A stretch of DNA of 64,000 bases from Runella defluvii (GTDB lineage: Bacteria; Bacteroidota; Bacteroidia; Cytophagales; Spirosomataceae), in assembly GCF_014195535.1 (NCBI RefSeq), contig NZ_JACIBY010000003.1, positions 376,440 to 440,439 of the forward strand, written 5' to 3'. Under the pieces are notes generated by a model. It did not search any database. It saw only the letters and a program-made list of their open reading frames with translations, and was not told the origin of the DNA. The position numbers and the translations under genes were made by a program. The number at the start of each line of letters is the position of its first letter. The first letter of the stretch is position 1. Shown here one piece after another: positions 60,364 to 64,000 of this stretch.

Positions 60364-63210
60364 CTATTTTTTCATGCTCTTCATACTTTCATCAATCGCC
60401 ATAATGACTTCGTGGGATTGGTGGTTGTGCTCTTTTTCGAGGCGGCTCTTCAAGTTGGTTAGTAGCGAGCGACTTTCATCGGTATTTAAGGCCGAAACTC
60501 TCCGTACCATAAACTCTAAGTGCTTGTCCATCACCGATTTTTCGGCAAGTGCTAGGGCGCGTTTGGCGTCAAGAGCGGCCAACGGCTCGACCGCATACCA
60601 CAACATAAGGGGCATATTATGGTCGCCTTTGTCGCTGGTTTTTTGAACAAGGGCATCCACTGCTTCCCAGCGCTGAGCGGGAGAAATTCGTAACAAAGCA
60701 GAGGTCAAGTACAACCGAACCAGTGGAGAATTATCGTTTTGGGCTATGCTTACAAACTGTTTGAGGGTTTCGTCCGAAATGGTTTTGCCTTCCGTCATCA
60801 ATTGTAAAGCCCAGCTGCGTACGTACTCACTTTCGTGGTTGAGTAAGGCATTCATTTCTGCTTGGGTCAATCCCTTGGTTACGTGCAATGCCCACAACGC
60901 CCGAAGTTTGCGGGTGACGTCAGGGTTGTTAGTAAGAATTTCTTTCAATGCTTTGTGGACTTTTTTGTTTGGCCCGCGCTCTTGTAACAATGTTCTTGCC
61001 TGACGTACGTACCATTCGTTGGGGTGTAATTGGTAATTGACCAGTTCTTTATCCGAGGCTTTCGATAAGTCAACTTGCACCCATTTGTCGTTTTCGTGGG
61101 TGATTTTGAAAATTCGCCCCATTGTTTTATCGTGCACGTCGGGGTTAGAACTGTGGCATTGGTTTTTGTCGTACCAGTCAATGGCAAAGACTGAACCGCT
61201 GGCGTCGTATTTGAAGTTCAACCACTGCGACCAGGTATCGTTCATGGCCATAAAATCGTCGCGGTGGCGCACTACGTAGCCTGAGCCAGCGCGTTCGGGA
61301 TGGTCACGGTTGAAGCGCGCACCGTTGATGTTGTTCATAAAAATATCGTTGCGGTACTCGCTAGGCCAGGTGTGTCCCAAATACACCATGGCTCCCGCGT
61401 GGGCGTGTCCGCCTCCCTTTGGTCCCGACCGAAAGTTACCCGCGTGCGGGCCGCGTTCGCCAATCCAGTGTACGTGGTCGCCCGCCGTTTTAATGTCGTC
61501 GTAGGTATATGGGTTAAAATGTTTTCCCGCTTGGCGCTGATAGCGGGCATTGTGAATGATGTGGTACATGTGCGGAATCACGCAAGCTGTGATAAAGGCG
61601 TGGCCATAATCGTTGAAGTCGATACCCCACGGGTTGCTTGTGCCTTCGGCAAACACCTCAAACGTGTGCGCTGTGGGGTGATACCGCCACACGCCCGCGT
61701 TGATTTTGGTACGTTCTGAGTCGGGAGCGCCTGGTTTTCCTACGTTTGAATGCGTAAAAACACCGTGCGTTCCGTAGAGCCAGCCATCAGGCCCCCAGCG
61801 GAGGCTGTTGAGGGTTTCGTGGGTATCTTGAGTACCCCAGCCGTCTAATAATTTTTGAATAGGGCCTGCAGGTTTGTCGTTTTTAAAATCGGCGGGAACA
61901 AATAGCAAATAAGGGGCTGCACCCAACCAAACTCCCCCCATGCCTACCTCAATACCGCTGACGAGGTTGAGCCCATCCATAAACACTTTGCGGCTATCGA
62001 GTGTGCCGTCGCCGTTGGTGTCTTCTAAAATAAGGATTCGGTCGCGACCTTGTCCTTCGGGAGCAGGAACGGGATAGGTATGGCCTTCCACGACCCACAA
62101 ACGGCCACGGTAATCAATTGTAAAACAAATCGGACGAACCACGTCGGGCTCGGCAGCGGCCAACGAAACTTTAAAACCTTTGGGTGGCGTCATGGCAGCG
62201 GCGGCTTTTGCCCCCGACAAACCCGCGTTGATAACGGGGTCGAGTGGCGGTAAAATCACAATGTCGCTTTGTTTCAATTCATTGGGAAACTCGGGGCGGG
62301 TGCTGTGGAATAAAAAATCGTCAAAATTGAGGTGAGCCCATTTGTCGTGGGGTATGTACGGAATCTGTGAAATACCCGTCTCGTTATCAATGAGTTTGAT
62401 ATAAATTTCTTTGTTGAGGTACGCCTGCAAATCCACTACCACGGGTTGCAACGTAGCCCGCCCCTGTCCTGTGATGGAGAAAATAACCACATCGCTGCCC
62501 GTTTGACGAATCTCGACGCGGGTATCCTGCAACGCACCACCCGAAACTTTAAAGGAAGCAAAAGGCTGAGTAACTGTAAATGGAACGGAAGTAAGGGTGC
62601 CGATTTGCTTGGCATTGGTAATCCCACCACTAGAAACGAAAAACATGCCATCGAACCCAATGCGCATTTCTTTTTCGTGCAGGGGAGAAGGGTCGGCTGA
62701 GATGAGGCCGTTTGCGAAAGCATCGCCCGTGGCAGTCCAGTCTTGGAGGGTGCCCGTTTCGAAGTTTAGGTTAAGGGATTGGCCGTTTTTCTGGGGGATT
62801 TGTCCCGTAATAACCTTGGCAGTAACGTCATTTTCCGATACTTCCAATTGCCCCACCATGCCAGCCGCGCGGTGACCAGGCACGGAACAGTAGTAAATAT
62901 CGTTTTCTTGGGCAACGAAAACCAGCGTAGCACTGGCTCCTTTTTCGAGAATGGTTTTACTTTTAAGTGCCAATTTCTCAAGGGCAATGTCGTGGGTCAT
63001 TAACTCCCCATTGACAATTTTGAGGCGAATCCGTTCGCCTTTTTTGGCACGAAGCGTTGGGTTTTTAGCACCATCGGGCGCAAAGTACCCAAGCATGGTC
63101 GCTTCGAGGGTAAATTCACGGTCGATTTTTTCGGAATCTTGAGAAAAACTGGGGAGAGAGAGGCAAAAGAATGCGCAGTAAATAAATATCAAGAGGCGTG
63201 AGGCGTACAT
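60364..63210 (-). CDS. PVC-type dehydrogenase with N-terminal cupredoxin and C-terminal HEAT repeats
   Basis: 948 residues, signal peptide to about 24. The N-terminal cupredoxin domain (about 32-127) has a complete type 1 copper site: His73 (MTHDI), Cys108 (YYCSVPGH), His113 and Met118. A carbohydrate-binding-like beta-sandwich follows (about 145-310), then a membrane-bound-dehydrogenase-type propeller (about 345-720) with PEPTIDE-like PEDs such as GHTYPVPAPEGQGRDR, TLNSLRWGPDGWLYGTHG and NSTNPWGID-type motifs. HEAT repeats end the protein. No CxxCH heme site was found, so the copper domain may be the electron acceptor. Substrate is unknown, probably a sugar or sugar alcohol. Confidence 0.82.
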   Translation of the reverse strand: MYASRLLIFIYCAFFCLSLPSFSQDSEKIDREFTLEATMLGYFAPDGAKNPTLRAKKGERIRLKIVNGELMTHDIALEKLALKSKTILEKGASATLVFVAQENDIYYCSVPGHRAAGMVGQLEVSENDVTAKVITGQIPQKNGQSLNLNFETGTLQDWTATGDAFANGLISADPSPLHEKEMRIGFDGMFFVSSGGITNAKQIGTLTSVPFTVTQPFASFKVSGGALQDTRVEIRQTGSDVVIFSITGQGRATLQPVVVDLQAYLNKEIYIKLIDNETGISQIPYIPHDKWAHLNFDDFLFHSTRPEFPNELKQSDIVILPPLDPVINAGLSGAKAAAAMTPPKGFKVSLAAAEPDVVRPICFTIDYRGRLWVVEGHTYPVPAPEGQGRDRILILEDTNGDGTLDSRKVFMDGLNLVSGIEVGMGGVWLGAAPYLLFVPADFKNDKPAGPIQKLLDGWGTQDTHETLNSLRWGPDGWLYGTHGVFTHSNVGKPGAPDSERTKINAGVWRYHPTAHTFEVFAEGTSNPWGIDFNDYGHAFITACVIPHMYHIIHNARYQRQAGKHFNPYTYDDIKTAGDHVHWIGERGPHAGNFRSGPKGGGHAHAGAMVYLGHTWPSEYRNDIFMNNINGARFNRDHPERAGSGYVVRHRDDFMAMNDTWSQWLNFKYDASGSVFAIDWYDKNQCHSSNPDVHDKTMGRIFKITHENDKWVQVDLSKASDKELVNYQLHPNEWYVRQARTLLQERGPNKKVHKALKEILTNNPDVTRKLRALWALHVTKGLTQAEMNALLNHESEYVRSWALQLMTEGKTISDETLKQFVSIAQNDNSPLVRLYLTSALLRISPAQRWEAVDALVQKTSDKGDHNMPLMLWYAVEPLAALDAKRALALAEKSVMDKHLEFMVRRVSALNTDESRSLLTNLKSRLEKEHNHQSHEVIMAIDESMKSMKK

Positions 63211-63290
63211 GAGGAAAGGAAACAGTTAGGTTTTATTTTATCTTTTCTAAAAATAATATAAAAAACAACTGTTCCCTAAAAATTACTCAT

Positions 63291-64000
63291 TTATTGCTTT
63301 TCTATTCTTGTGCCTTCGTCGATGTAGATAATGTAAGGGATACCACCCTCGCTTTTAATGGCTTCGGCAACCGCTTCAGGATTTTCGGGGGCGTACATAA
63401 ACATGCAGCCTCCTCCGCCAGAACCGTTGATTTTGCCACCCAATGCCCCCGCTTTCATGGAAGCTTCTACCATGCGGTTTATTTTATCGGTGGAAGTGCG
63501 CTTGTGGTCGCGCAAATTGGCAAAGTGGCGGTACAATAATTGTCCAAATTGTTGGTCGAAGTGGGGGGCTGTACCGTTTTGGGATGCCAACATCAATTGT
63601 TTTCCCTCAATCAAAATATCACGGTCTTCGAGGTTTGCCTTCAACAACCCCAATTCATCCAAACTCAAATGTGCTTTATAGTCATCGGCTTGGGCAAGGG
63701 GAGTGGTGAAGATGGAAAACGTCGGGTCAACTTGCTTTACTTTGGCAATAATGGCTTCCATTCCATACCGACAGCGGGCAAGGATGCCGAGGGTATCTTT
63801 GGGCTGCAACGAATCGCCAAGAACAAAAGCACCTAATTTGGGCTGAAGACCTTCAACGTGGATTTTTGGAACAGATTCTAAATAAATCACATTTCCGATT
63901 GCGGTCGAATAATGATCCATCATGCCACCAGGCTCGCCAAATTCGAGTACTTCGGCTTCGTTGGCAATTTCTCCCAGTTCTTTTGAGCTTAATTCTTTGG
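63291..64000 (-). CDS. GHMP kinase, galactokinase-like, 5' end missing
   Basis: The frame is open to the right edge, so the start lies outside the window; at least 236 residues are present. Visible are GEPGGMMDHYSTAIGN, the GHMP motif around the substrate/phosphate region, and the C-terminal motif III GKINGSGGGGCMF. This is the galactokinase/GHMP group; galactokinase would suit the nearby galactose-releasing enzymes, but other GHMP sugar kinases cannot be excluded without the N-terminal motif. Confidence 0.78.
   Translation of the reverse strand, partial: KELSSKELGEIANEAEVLEFGEPGGMMDHYSTAIGNVIYLESVPKIHVEGLQPKLGAFVLGDSLQPKDTLGILARCRYGMEAIIAKVKQVDPTFSIFTTPLAQADDYKAHLSLDELGLLKANLEDRDILIEGKQLMLASQNGTAPHFDQQFGQLLYRHFANLRDHKRTSTDKINRMVEASMKAGALGGKINGSGGGGCMFMYAPENPEAVAEAIKSEGGIPYIIYIDEGTRIEKQ

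Noticed and set aside
61300-61719. 139-residue plus-strand frame
   Set aside because: Antisense to conserved propeller motifs of the PVC-type dehydrogenase.

Overview
The window looks like a chromosomal segment of a Bacteroidota bacterium, most likely an environmental member of the Cytophagales (Spirosomataceae type, e.g. Runella or Dyadobacter). This rests on the SusC/SusD pair with its ECF sigma/FecR regulators, the DUF1080, Gfo/Idh/MocA and PVC-type dehydrogenase families, Bacteroidota -7 promoter boxes (TAnnTTTG), few Shine-Dalgarno sequences, and mid-range GC. The genus is an inference. No rRNA, tRNA, CRISPR array or transposase gene was seen.

Layout. 1-13.7 kb is housekeeping and envelope material: a partial EamA transporter, a Gfo/Idh/MocA oxidoreductase, DUF4126, an SMP-30-like propeller, DUF1080, a DEAD-box helicase behind a leader hairpin, an HtrA/Deg protease, a two-component system whose promoter and first codons are tandemly duplicated (303 bp period), a DUF4136/lipoprotein pair, a palindrome cluster, a Fur-family regulator and MogA. 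13.9-35.9 kb is a polysaccharide utilization locus on the + strand: ECF sigma, FecR, SusC (with STN domain), SusD, a small lipoprotein, a GH101-like enzyme, two GH110-like enzymes, a DUF6067-type hydrolase, GH35, GH95 and an AGE-family epimerase. The set fits removal of alpha-galactose, beta-galactose, fucose and core GalNAc from O-glycan or blood-group-like chains. 35.9-44.8 kb, on the - strand, holds a DUF5829-like protein, a PQQ-type sugar dehydrogenase with a frameshift, a glycogen-debranching-like lipoprotein, an AAA/DUF4143 ATPase between 71-bp direct repeats, a GH31 enzyme and a CPBP protease. 45-46.5 kb holds a 51-aa membrane peptide and an FG-GAP/VCBS protein.

46.6-60.1 kb is a seven-gene operon on the - strand: SWIM zinc finger, DUF5691, MoxR-type AAA+ ATPase, DUF4132, DUF5682, a second DUF4132, and a VWA protein. 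It resembles the uncharacterised yehI/L/M/P/Q set of E. coli and is the strongest candidate for an undescribed system. DUF5682 carries motifs reminiscent of the TraB/TIKI fold, and the two DUF4132 paralogs differ in base composition. 60.4-64 kb holds a large cupredoxin/PQQ-propeller/HEAT protein and the C-terminal part of a GHMP (galactokinase-like) kinase.

Two genes (GH35 and the PQQ dehydrogenase) are each interrupted by a -1 offset at an A6 run. In GH35 the run is a canonical slippery heptamer, so recoding, mutation and assembly error all remain possible. Palindromic intergenic repeats with a shared arm/loop style recur through the window. Base-level coordinates of non-coding items were counted by eye.
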